Of a stretch of 64,000 bases of DNA, positions 45,791 to 53,468 are shown one piece after another. Within the stretch, counting starts at the first letter, position 1; each line of letters opens with the position of its first letter. Below the pieces are notes generated by a model. It was not told where the DNA came from. It made no database searches and worked only from the letters and a program-made list of their open reading frames with translations. The translations under genes were made by a program, and so were the position numbers. Source of the DNA: JAKZVK01 sp965248255 (GTDB lineage Bacteria > Acidobacteriota > Terriglobia > Bryobacterales > UBA6623); NCBI GenBank assembly GCA_965248255.1, contig CBDFIW010000002.1, positions 186,001 through 250,000 on the forward strand, written 5' to 3'.

Positions 45791-47035
45791 GTGATCAACC
45801 GACGCAACTTCCTCAAGACCAGCGGCTTGGCAGTCGGCACCGCAACATCCACCGCCTCCGCCCCGGCCCAGGATGGCGTGCTCAAGATCCCTTTCAAGGG
45901 GGACATGTTCCAACGTGAGGGCGGACGCATCATCCTCATGGGGCGCGGAATCCAATACTCGGTCAGCGACGACCGGGGGACGCGTTGGTCACAGCCGAGG
46001 CCGCTGCTGGACAGCTCACTCCCCGGCAAGGGAAGACGCATTCACAGCGACTCGCATGTGCTCGGCTTGCAGGTGCTGCCGTCGGGTCGGCTAGGGCTCT
46101 GTTACGGCCGTTGGCAAGAGGTCAACAACCTCCGCCGCCAACAGATCTTCTTCCGCACCTCCGTGGACGAAGGCCGCAGTTGGTCCCCTGAGATCAGCGT
46201 CACACCGCTGCCGGGCGACGACCTTTACGCCCTGCACGGCAGCCTCACCCTGCTTGAGAGGAGGCGCCTGATTCTGCCCGCCTACACCAGCTTCTCGCAT
46301 GACTACGTGGGCCGCCCCAAGGGCGTCGGCCACACCTGGCTGCCCGAGTACTATGCGACGCACATGCTTTACTCCGACGACGAGGGCCAGACCTGGGACC
46401 ACACCGGCGCTCTGTTCCTGTGGAAAGACATGGGCTACGGAGGTACCGCCAGTTGCGGCGAAGCGTGCGTTGCCGAGACCTCCGACGGCCGCCTGCTGAT
46501 GCTCGGGCGCTCGACCAACATGCGCGCCCTACGCAGCTACTCCCGAGACGGCGGTGAGACCTGGCGCCTGGTTGATCTGACTGACCTCAAAAGCTCGAAC
46601 GCCCCGATTCGGCTGGCGCGTATCCCCTCGACCGGGGACCTGTTGATCGTCTGGAACCAGGTCACCGCCCAGGAGCACCGCAATGGCTACGGCCGCAGCC
46701 GTCTTTCGACGGCCATATCGAGCGACTCTGGCCGGTCCTGGGCTTATTTCAAGACACTCGAACTTTCGCCCGGCATGGATGGAGCGAGGCAGGTCAGCGA
46801 TCCTGAACCACCCGGCTTTGTTCGCACCGGGGAAAACACCCGGCCGGGCCAAGTCCCCGACAACCCTATCAAGGGATTCATCCGGGCCTCGTACCCCAAC
46901 GTGCACTTCTTTGGCGACGAGGTGTACATCGACCACGACCACTGGTTCCGGCCGAACCTCTGGGCAGGCAAGTCGGAAGTGCGGGACAGCTACCAGAAGC
47001 TCCACATTCTGCCGCTGGGTTGGCTGTACTCTTAG
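45791..47035 (+). CDS. Tat-exported exo-alpha-sialidase-like protein (Asp-box propeller)
   Basis: 414 residues from GTG 45791. INRRNFLKTSGLAVGTATST is a twin-arginine signal. Five Asp boxes follow: SDDRGTRW, SVDEGRSW, SDDEGQTW, SRDGGETW and SSDSGRSW, the six-bladed propeller of the sialidase family. GRGIQYSVSDD is at the first blade; the RIP motif and the three-Arg cluster are not clearly identified. It probably removes terminal sugars outside the cytoplasm; classical sialidase activity is an inference. Confidence 0.85.
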   Translation: MINRRNFLKTSGLAVGTATSTASAPAQDGVLKIPFKGDMFQREGGRIILMGRGIQYSVSDDRGTRWSQPRPLLDSSLPGKGRRIHSDSHVLGLQVLPSGRLGLCYGRWQEVNNLRRQQIFFRTSVDEGRSWSPEISVTPLPGDDLYALHGSLTLLERRRLILPAYTSFSHDYVGRPKGVGHTWLPEYYATHMLYSDDEGQTWDHTGALFLWKDMGYGGTASCGEACVAETSDGRLLMLGRSTNMRALRSYSRDGGETWRLVDLTDLKSSNAPIRLARIPSTGDLLIVWNQVTAQEHRNGYGRSRLSTAISSDSGRSWAYFKTLELSPGMDGARQVSDPEPPGFVRTGENTRPGQVPDNPIKGFIRASYPNVHFFGDEVYIDHDHWFRPNLWAGKSEVRDSYQKLHILPLGWLYS

Positions 47036-47135
47036 GGGGAGGGTTCACCCCCCACGCCGTAACGCTGTGAAGTGGCATGCCAAGCTTCCTTTCAGCCTCT
47101 TGCTGCCTCATTCTGCCGACGTATCTTGTCCAGCT

Positions 47136-47193
47136 GGGAACCTCTTCTTGCCGAGCCACGACCGCGAGGGAGCGTTTGACGAAGGTCTTACTG
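47136..47193. repeat. Repeat family B, copy 2
   Basis: Core GCCGAGCCACGACCGCGAGG then GAGCGTTTGACGAAGGTCTT; it aligns with copy 1 over about 55 bp. Confidence 0.65.
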
Positions 47194-47238
47194 GCGGGGC
47201 AGCCGCTTGTTGAGGACCACAGCCTGAGGCCCGCTTGC

Positions 47239-47844
47239 TTACGGGCGCGGCTCTGATTTCCCGCGCACCATTTCCTCCAGGCACACCCGCGGGCACACGG
47301 CTCCGTGAATGTAGTCAACCAGGTGCGTGGCGACGCCTCGAATCCGCTTCTCGACGGCTGGGTCGAGACAGCGTCCTTCCTCGTCGAAGACCTTATGGAC
47401 AGCCGCTACCGAGACCGGCCCCGGCAGCACGATCGCTCCGACATGCGAGCAAACGCTGCGCAGGTGCTCGAGCGCCTTGATGGCGCCGATGGCCCCGGCG
47501 GCAACACCGAGAAGTGCGACCGGCTTTCCGCTTAGGACCGACGGGAAGCCGAGGTGCTCGATCAGCAGCTTGATGACGCTGCTGTAGCTGCCGTGATATT
47601 CGGGGGTAGCCAATACGACGCCCGTGGCAGCGGTGACTTGCTCCTTCAGTTCGTTCATCGTCGCAGCGTCCTGCGAGCCAGGAAGGCGAAGATCGAGTTG
47701 CGCAGGATCGACCAGATCGACCGCCACATCTTCGTGACTGCTCAGCTCGTCCAGGACGAGCGCCATCGCCTTGGCAGTATTGTTCCCTTCCCGCGCACTG
47801 CCGCTCATAGCCACGATGCGAATGGGTGTGCTGTCGTTGGGCAT
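47239..47844 (-). CDS. NADPH-dependent FMN reductase
   Basis: 201 residues. VAMSGSAREGNNTAKAM is the FMN phosphate loop, TPEYHGSYSSVIKLLIEHL the T-P-E-Y motif, and GKPVALLGVAAG the second half of the fold. It reduces FMN or quinones with NADPH in the cytoplasm. AAGGAGG lies 7 bp before the ATG (47851-47857), and IS5 copy B begins 13 bp further upstream, so the native promoter is separated from the gene. Confidence 0.92.
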   Translation of the reverse strand: MPNDSTPIRIVAMSGSAREGNNTAKAMALVLDELSSHEDVAVDLVDPAQLDLRLPGSQDAATMNELKEQVTAATGVVLATPEYHGSYSSVIKLLIEHLGFPSVLSGKPVALLGVAAGAIGAIKALEHLRSVCSHVGAIVLPGPVSVAAVHKVFDEEGRCLDPAVEKRIRGVATHLVDYIHGAVCPRVCLEEMVRGKSEPRP

Positions 47845-47883
47845 CCTCGCCTCCTTATTGATCGAGTCTAGGGCGTGTTAACA

Positions 47884-48279
47884 CTAACGTAGGGTATCGA
47901 AACGTAGAGCCTCGACGATGAGGGCGAAGTGGAGGAAGGCGAGGAACATGACGTCGAGCTTGTCGAAGCGGGAGAAGATGCGGCGGAATCCCTTGAGCCG
48001 TCGGAAGAGTCTCTCGATCTCGTTGCGGCGGCGATAGAGCGCTCGGTCGTATTCCCACGGCTCCAGGCGGGTGCGCCGGGGCGGCACGACGGGAATCCAT
48101 CCGAAATCCAAAGCCAGTTGGCGTGTCTGATCGTCCTCATAGGCGCCGTCCATCAGCAGCGGCAGCGGCTCGGGCAGTGGCCCCAGACCACCGAGCAGTT
48201 CGCGGCCCTGCTGGGCGTCGTGCGCTTGGCCGGGCGAGAGAGCGAAGGTTATCGCCGTTCGAGCATTTGCGGCAACCAT
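47884..48279 (-). CDS. IS5 transposase, downstream frame (copy B)
   Basis: Same 131-residue frame as in copy A, with LMDGAYEDDQTRQLA and RRRNEIERLFRRLKGF. Reached by a -1 shift at the A7 of this copy. Confidence 0.88.
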   Translation of the reverse strand: MVAANARTAITFALSPGQAHDAQQGRELLGGLGPLPEPLPLLMDGAYEDDQTRQLALDFGWIPVVPPRRTRLEPWEYDRALYRRRNEIERLFRRLKGFRRIFSRFDKLDVMFLAFLHFALIVEALRFDTLR

Positions 48280-48655
48280 ATGAATCTTGGTGGTCCATCC
48301 GCCGCGGGATTTGCCGATCGCTTGCGGACCGTTTTTTTAACGCGCCCGTGCCGTCGGGATGAACCTTCACGATGGTCGAGTCCATTGACACGGCTTCGAT
48401 TCGGATGCGGACCAGCTGCTCGCGCTGCAGTTTCTCGAAGACGGCGTCGAGCACGCCGTTCTTCGACCAGCGGTTCATGCGGGTATAAATGGTGTGCCAG
48501 TTACCGAAGCGTTTAGGCAAGCCGCGCCATTTGCAGCCCTGCTCGGCGACATACAACATGGCGTTCAAAACCGTGAGGTTCGGCAGGCTCACATTGCCGC
48601 GCTGGCGGGGCAGGACCGGCTCGATGCGGCGGTATTGCTGCTCGGTGATCTCCAT
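48137..48655 (-). CDS. IS5 transposase, upstream frame (copy B)
   Basis: Same 172-residue frame as in copy A, starting EITEQQYRRIEPVL and containing VSMDSTIVKV. The A7 at 48333-48339 links it to the downstream frame. Confidence 0.85.
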   Translation of the reverse strand: MEITEQQYRRIEPVLPRQRGNVSLPNLTVLNAMLYVAEQGCKWRGLPKRFGNWHTIYTRMNRWSKNGVLDAVFEKLQREQLVRIRIEAVSMDSTIVKVHPDGTGALKKRSASDRQIPRRMDHQDSYGCRKCSNGDNLRSLARPSARRPAGPRTARWSGATARAAAAADGRRL

Positions 48656-48879
48656 ACCTCCGAGTATAGCAGCTTTTGCGACTTAGTGTTAACACGCCCT
48701 AGCGAAGGTCAGGCCCTCTAAGGAAGGAGAGTCGTCTCAATGCCAGGGGACTGGGAAGCACCGTTTGAACTCGGAGTTCGTCCGGTGCGATGCGGGAGGC
48801 TGTCCACGATGCGGCCGCGAGACGCCGCGCGGCTTCTCCTACGCCCCCTTCAGGGCTTTTCATGATTTTGTGTCGGGGA

Positions 48880-48911
48880 CCCACGGTTCCGCCTTACGGC
48901 TCCACCGTGGG
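48880..48911. repeat. Hairpin repeat family A, copy 3 (opposite orientation)
   Basis: CCCACGGTTCCGCC, loop, GGCTCCACCGTGGG. The arms carry the same GGTTCCGCC / GGCTCCACC pair as the copies near 8.4 kb. Confidence 0.65.
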
Positions 48912-49096
48912 CTATGATCCTTCCGTCCGCTTAGCGGACTCGCGTCCTGTGCGGTTTGGTAGACCGAGGTCAGAGCGCGGTTTTTCGTCAAGCCGGTCTG
49001 ATAGCCCTACGTGTTAAGGCGCGCCAGGCGGAGAAGACATGGCGCTGAGCCGCTCATTTGGACAAGTCAGCGGCATGAGGTGCCCCTACATGCTAG

Positions 49097-49134
49097 ATCG
49101 AAACGTGACCGTATTTACGAAACGCACTACTAAG
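49097..49134. repeat. MITE family D, terminal fragment
   Basis: CGAAACGTGACCGTATTTAC then GAAACGCACTACTAAG, the right terminal repeat of the family. No left partner is seen within 150 bp. Confidence 0.65.
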
Positions 49135-49157
49135 TGGGCCGGCGCCGGTTTGGTCTC

Positions 49158-49361
49158 TCACTCGCCGTCGGAAGGCGGGGCCGTGGGCTCGAAGGTGTCG
49201 ACTTCCAAGCCGTCCTCGCCCCGTTCGTTTCTGTGCCGGCCTCTGTGCTCGCGCTCGCGCTGACGTCTTGCTTGCGGGTTCAGCTCCGCCTCACGGGACG
49301 CTTCTGACCTCGGGACCTCCAGGTCGCTGAAAGGCTTGGAGGCAGGAAAGATGTCTGGCAT
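49158..49361 (-). CDS. Possible small charged protein
   Basis: 67 residues from ATG 49361, starting MPDIFPASKPFSDLEV, then highly charged (RRQREREHRGRHRNERGED). GAGGGGGACTGCC just upstream is a weak site. The composition could be a real disordered protein or a chance frame. No family recognised. Confidence 0.3.
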   Translation of the reverse strand: MPDIFPASKPFSDLEVPRSEASREAELNPQARRQREREHRGRHRNERGEDGLEVDTFEPTAPPSDGE

Positions 49362-49487
49362 GGCAGTCCCCCTCATCTCTCTTGTCGGCAGAATGGAGAG
49401 AGGAGATCACAGTACCAGTGCCGGGCGCTCGTGGCGCAACTCCCACGTCTTGGCGGTTCCTCGGCCGTCCAAGTACACTGAATTACG

Positions 49488-49691
49488 TTGCCGACAGTTC
49501 TTCGGTCCGGGCCTTATCGGCTGTTCTTCTACTCGGCCGATCGAGACGAGGCGCCCCACATCCACGTGGAGCGAGAACGGTCCGTCGCGAAATTCTGGCT
49601 GGGCCCGGTTGAGCTTCGACGAATCGAGAGACTGGTCGCCGAGCAAGTGGCCCTATTGTTGAGGGAATGGCATGAGTACTTTGGAAACTGA
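49488..49691 (+). CDS. DUF4160 family protein
   Basis: 67 residues. SGPYRLFFYSADRDEAPHIH and ERERSVAKFWLGPVEL match DUF4160, a compact domain often found next to DUF2442. The pair is thought to behave like a toxin-antitoxin-type module, although the activity is not established. A TTG start is used. It overlaps the next gene by 20 bp. Confidence 0.8.
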   Translation: MPTVLRSGPYRLFFYSADRDEAPHIHVERERSVAKFWLGPVELRRIERLVAEQVALLLREWHEYFGN

Positions 49692-49977
49692 ACTACGGGA
49701 CGCTGCGGCCCAGAATGTCAACGTCAGCGATGATGCTCTCGTGGTGGATCTTGCCGATGGACGGACGATCACGGTGCCGCTGACCTGGTTCCCGCGGCTC
49801 GGCGGCGGAACGCCCGCCGAGCGGGCGAACTGGCGTCTGATTGGTGCCGGTGACGGTATCCACTGGCCGGACTTGGATGAAGACATCAGCGTGCAGAGCC
49901 TCCTGGCCGGACGAAGGTCTGGCGAGACGCAGGAGTCTCTCCATCGATGGATCGAGGGCCGGAAGACCGCGGGCTAG
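49672..49977 (+). CDS. DUF2442 family protein
   Basis: 101 residues. ALVVDLADGRTITVPLTWFP and GDGIHWPDLDEDISVQSLL are the DUF2442 blocks. The first 20 bp overlap the DUF4160 gene, so both are co-translated. DUF2442 proteins bind partners or DNA; some copies are annotated as antitoxins. Confidence 0.82.
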   Translation: MSTLETELRDAAAQNVNVSDDALVVDLADGRTITVPLTWFPRLGGGTPAERANWRLIGAGDGIHWPDLDEDISVQSLLAGRRSGETQESLHRWIEGRKTAG

Positions 49978-51143
49978 GGGTTCGGGTTTCGTCGCCCCAT
50001 ACACACGAGGAGACCGACTCACAGTCCGAGCAAAGCGGCGATGAGATTGCGTTGGATTTCACTGGTGCCGGAGTAGATCTTGCTGCCGAGGGCGTCGCGC
50101 AGTTCGCGCTCTAGCTCCGATTCGGTCATGTAGCCGTAACCGCCGTGGAGTTGTAGCGCGTCTTCGCAGCACTTCACCCAGCTGTCGCTGATGTGGAGCT
50201 TGGTCATGGCGGCTTCCAAGACCGCGGTCTTGCCTTGGTCCCGCAGCCACGCCGTGTGGTAGAGCAGGCGGCGGGAGGTTTCGAGCCGTAGCTTCATGTC
50301 GACGACCTTGCCCGATACCTGTTGGAACTTGCCGATCGGCTGGCCGAACTGTTTGCGCTGCATGACGTAGCGGACACAAGTTTCAAGCAAGCGCTCCATC
50401 GAGCCGACAGCGCTTGCGAGGATCGAGCCGCGCTCCCAGGTCATCGCGCGGGTGAAGAGGTCGGGTCCGACGCCTTCGCGGCCCAGACGATTGGTCTCGT
50501 GGATCTTGCAGTTGTCGAAGAAGATCTCGGCCATCGGTGAGGTGCGCAGGCCCATCTTGTCGAGCTTGCTGCCGACAGACATGCCGGGCGTGTCTTTTTC
50601 AACCACAAAGGCGGTGACGCCTCGCGGGCCTTTGGATGGATCGACTGTGGCGAAAACGACCATCATGTCGGCGACAGGAGCATTGGTGGCGTAGATCTTG
50701 CTGCCGTTCAGGATGTAGTTGCCACCCTTGCGCTCGGCGGTGGTGCGCAGGCTGTAGGCATCCGAGCCCGAGTCGGGCTCGCTCATAGCGTTGCCGCCGA
50801 TGAGATTGCCGTTGGCGAGGCCCGGCAGCCATCTCTGCTTCTGCTCGTCGCTGCCGAACTCGACCAGGGGCATGACGGCGGTCCACAGGTGGGCGTTGAG
50901 GGAGAAGATCAGGCCGTTATCACGGCAGGCGTAGCCGAGCTTTTCGAGCACACCGACGGTGGTGAGCGCGTCCATACCGAGGCCGCCGAAGTCCTCGGGC
51001 AGGGGCAAGCCCTGGATGCCGAAGTCGCCGCACTTTTTCCAGCCGGCACTGTTGAAGACACCGTTGCGATCGTTCTCGATCAGGTTGTCGTTCAGCTCGG
51101 CCGCGGCGAACTTATTGAATCCCGCAAATTATTATGACACTTT

Positions 51144-51698
51144 TTGACAGTGTGGGGCATCTATATATGTATGGGCAACCCCAAAGGTGTGAAGCGGGAT
51201 TTCAAGGCGCTGGAGAAGCGCCGTTTCGAAGCGATGCGGCTGCTCCACCAAGGCCACAATCAGTCCGAGACGGCGAGACGGCTGAACGTCGCTCGCCAAA
51301 CCGTCAGTGAGTGGCGGCGGCAATACCGCGAGCAGGGTGCGGCCGGACTCCGCCAGGCCGGGCGCGCCGGACGCAAGCCGCTCCTCGATGCCGCACAACG
51401 CGAACGCCTGACGTCGCTGCTGCTGGAAGGCCCGGAAGCCCACGGCTTCCCAACGCCCCTGTGGAGCTGTCCGCGGGTGGCTCGGCTGACCGGAGACGAG
51501 TTCGGGGTCGCATACCACGCAGGCCACGCCTGGAAGATCCTGCGAGCGCTCGACTGGAGCCCGCAACGCCCGGCCGGAAAGGCGCGCGAGCGCAACGAAG
51601 AGCGGATCCGCACCTGGAAGCGCAAGACCTGGAAGCGCATTAAAAAAAAGCCCAAAACGAAGGCCGTACGCTCGTCTTCATCGACGAAAGCGGATTGA
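51144..51698 (+). CDS. IS630 transposase, upstream frame (copy 2)
   Basis: Same helix-turn-helix frame as copy 1, with two residue changes (KGV for KGA, and T for I near RLTGDEF). ATG 51171 is the better start. Confidence 0.85.
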   Translation: MTVWGIYICMGNPKGVKRDFKALEKRRFEAMRLLHQGHNQSETARRLNVARQTVSEWRRQYREQGAAGLRQAGRAGRKPLLDAAQRERLTSLLLEGPEAHGFPTPLWSCPRVARLTGDEFGVAYHAGHAWKILRALDWSPQRPAGKARERNEERIRTWKRKTWKRIKKKPKTKAVRSSSSTKAD

Positions 51699-52186
51699 GT
51701 CAGAAGCCGCATCGCTGCCGCACCTGGGCGCCACGTGGCCAAACACCGGTGCTGCAGTTTAACTTCAACTGGGAGAAGCTTTCCGTCTCGGCGGGGCTGA
51801 CGCTGCGTAACTTCTACTTCCGGCTCTATCCCGGTGCGATCGGCAAAGAGCAAGTGACCGACTTTCTCAAGGCGTTGGTACGTCATATCGATCGCCCGCT
51901 GCTGATCGTCTGGGATCGGCTGCCGGCGCACCGTAGCCGCCTGGTGCAAGAGTTCATCGAACTCTCCGAAGGCCACATCGCAACCGAGTACTTGCCACCC
52001 TATGCGCCGGAGTTGAATCCGGTGGAATACATCTGGGCTTACTGGAAGCAGCACGAGTTGCCGAACGTCTGTCCGAAAGACTACGGCGAGCTGAACGAGC
52101 GGGCCCGCAAGGCACTCCGCCGCATGTACCGCAAACCGCGTTTGATCACGGCCTTCTGGAAACAGTCTTCTCTTTGTTTTGACTGA
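51695..52186 (+). CDS. IS630 transposase, downstream frame (copy 2)
   Basis: Same DDE frame as copy 1: LLIVWDRLPAHRS and ELNPVEYIWAYW. It is reached by -1 slippage at the A8 of this copy. Confidence 0.85.
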   Translation: MSQKPHRCRTWAPRGQTPVLQFNFNWEKLSVSAGLTLRNFYFRLYPGAIGKEQVTDFLKALVRHIDRPLLIVWDRLPAHRSRLVQEFIELSEGHIATEYLPPYAPELNPVEYIWAYWKQHELPNVCPKDYGELNERARKALRRMYRKPRLITAFWKQSSLCFD

Positions 52187-52289
52187 CTCTATATTATGCG
52201 GGAGTCAATAGCTGCGCCGTCCCGTAGCTCGGTTTGTCGCTCGGACCAAGAGAAATCCATCAGAAGCTGGGAACGCTGGCCAGCCCTTT

Positions 52290-53405
52290 CTATACCTCGG
52301 AATTCACGACCTGAATCAGGGCCTTGATATATCCATAACCGAAAGCAAACGCCTGAAGCCGTCCCGGATCGCCGGGATGACTCGGCATGTGGTCCGGGCA
52401 GAAAGCACCGGCAAATTGCGTGTCCCTCAAAATTCGCATGATCTTGAGAAAATCCATATCGCCTTCATCGGGGTAGACCTCCAGGAAATCATGAAGCCCT
52501 CCTCGGATGTTCCGCATATGGATCTGGTGGGTCTTGCCCCGCTCACCCAGGTACTCGACAATGGGAAGAATTTCTGTGTTGGGGTGCTTTAGTCCCTCCC
52601 CCGTCGTACCCAGACACAATTGAAAGCCATTGTAAGGGCTGTCGACAATCGATTCGTACCGTTTGATTGCTTCAAAAACAGAAGGAGAGTCCCAATTCTC
52701 CGCGCCTTGGTAACCAAAGGGAAGTCCTGGTGGATCGTACGGATGGCAGGCGAGTCTCACATCGCATTCCCTCGCCACAGGTATGACCTTCTCAAGGAAG
52801 TACGTGATGCGTTCCCAGTAGTCGTCGGAAGTTACCTGGCCCAAGTCCCCGACGGGCAGATCCTCCCAGTTGTCTTCAAGTTTGAAACCCGTGTACGTAA
52901 CGCCGCCGCGTCCCGGCACTCGCCGGTTTCGCCGGATAGGGATCACCCTCCAATGGTGAGTTATGATCTTTACGCCCACTTGGGCGGCCTTTTGGATATT
53001 TCCAATGATGTTGTCGAGCCTGCGGTCACGCTCGGGGCCTTCTCTCAGTCTGATATATTGATGGTCCATTCTGATGGCTTCGAAGACGATCTCATACTTA
53101 TCACAGTTGTCCTTCATCCTCCTCAGTTCGTCGAGATTCCAGGCGCCGTGTTCAGACATGCTTCTTACTGTCGCGGTAAGATGCTTGACGCCGTGGCGCA
53201 AATTGTATTCAAGGTTTTCTTTTCCTGTGATCTCTGCTTCGAGGCCACCGGCCACGCTGTGGTAGTCACCGCCGACATGCATCAAGGTATTCTTTCGGCG
53301 GACCCACGCCGTCGTTGCGGCAATAGTACTGGTGCTTGTAGAGCCTGCGACACCGGCGCTGGCGAGACCACGAACCAGCGTTCGACCAAACTCTCTTCGT
53401 TTCAT
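52290..53405 (-). CDS. Tat-exported mannonate dehydratase-like (UxuA) enzyme
   Basis: 371 residues from ATG 53405. KRREFGRTLVRGLASAGVAG is a twin-arginine signal. LACHPYDPPGLPFGYQG and HQIHMRNIRGGLHDFLEVY, with DEGDMDFLKIMRIL and CPDHMPSHPGD, match UxuA, a metal-dependent TIM barrel that dehydrates mannonate. Export of such an enzyme is unusual; it may be a related isomerase. The region is visibly less GC-rich than its neighbours, hinting at transfer. It lies 60 bp after the adenylation gene on the same strand. Confidence 0.82.
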   Translation of the reverse strand: MKRREFGRTLVRGLASAGVAGSTSTSTIAATTAWVRRKNTLMHVGGDYHSVAGGLEAEITGKENLEYNLRHGVKHLTATVRSMSEHGAWNLDELRRMKDNCDKYEIVFEAIRMDHQYIRLREGPERDRRLDNIIGNIQKAAQVGVKIITHHWRVIPIRRNRRVPGRGGVTYTGFKLEDNWEDLPVGDLGQVTSDDYWERITYFLEKVIPVARECDVRLACHPYDPPGLPFGYQGAENWDSPSVFEAIKRYESIVDSPYNGFQLCLGTTGEGLKHPNTEILPIVEYLGERGKTHQIHMRNIRGGLHDFLEVYPDEGDMDFLKIMRILRDTQFAGAFCPDHMPSHPGDPGRLQAFAFGYGYIKALIQVVNSEV

Positions 53406-53468
53406 CACAAACGCTCCGACGTGACAGCCATTGGGTTGAAGCCGGTCGACTTCGGATTCCCCATTCTT

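Larger units (their letters stand above)
47871..48699 (-). mobile_element. IS5-family (IS427-type) element, copy B
   Basis: 829 bp, same ends and length as copy A, between CTA and TAG. It stands just upstream of the FMN reductase gene in the same orientation. Confidence 0.94.
48700..49157. other. Intergenic region with two repeats
   Basis: A short frame from ATG 48739 follows AAGGAAGGAGAG but has only about 40 codons and no family resemblance. The rest holds the family A hairpin (48880-48911) and a family D fragment (49097-49134). Nothing else is seen. Confidence 0.45.
51115..52208 (+). mobile_element. IS630-family insertion sequence, copy 2
   Basis: 1094 bp between TA at 51113-51114 and 52209-52210. 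Ends and internal sequence match copy 1 with only a few substitutions. It is inserted in the antisense direction relative to the acyl-CoA dehydrogenase gene. Confidence 0.95.
50019..52260 (-). pseudogene. Acyl-CoA dehydrogenase interrupted by IS630 copy 2
   Basis: The C-terminal part (50019-51112) shows LPLPEDFGGLGMDALTT, GNLIGGNAMSEPDSGSDAYS, ITGNLNGSKIY-type FAD-binding segments, HGGYGYMTESELERELRD and YSGTSEIQRNLIA: a complete acyl-CoA dehydrogenase. The first residues, MDFSWSERQTELRDGAA, lie beyond the element at 52211-52260. Joining the two sides with one TA gives an unbroken reading frame of 381 residues, normal for the family. The intact gene made a flavoenzyme for beta-oxidation. As it stands it is disrupted after about 17 codons. 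Confidence 0.95.

Noticed and set aside
40780..48699. IS5 copies A and B as a composite transposon carrying the sialidase
   Set aside because: Each copy is flanked by its own CTA/TAG and nothing shows joint movement, though recombination between them is possible.
48739..48864. Short frame after a good Shine-Dalgarno-like run
   Set aside because: About 40 codons, no similarity, runs into repeat DNA.
1735..52208. The two IS630 copies as ends of a large composite transposon
   Set aside because: 50 kb with housekeeping genes between; each copy has its own TA duplication and so inserted separately.
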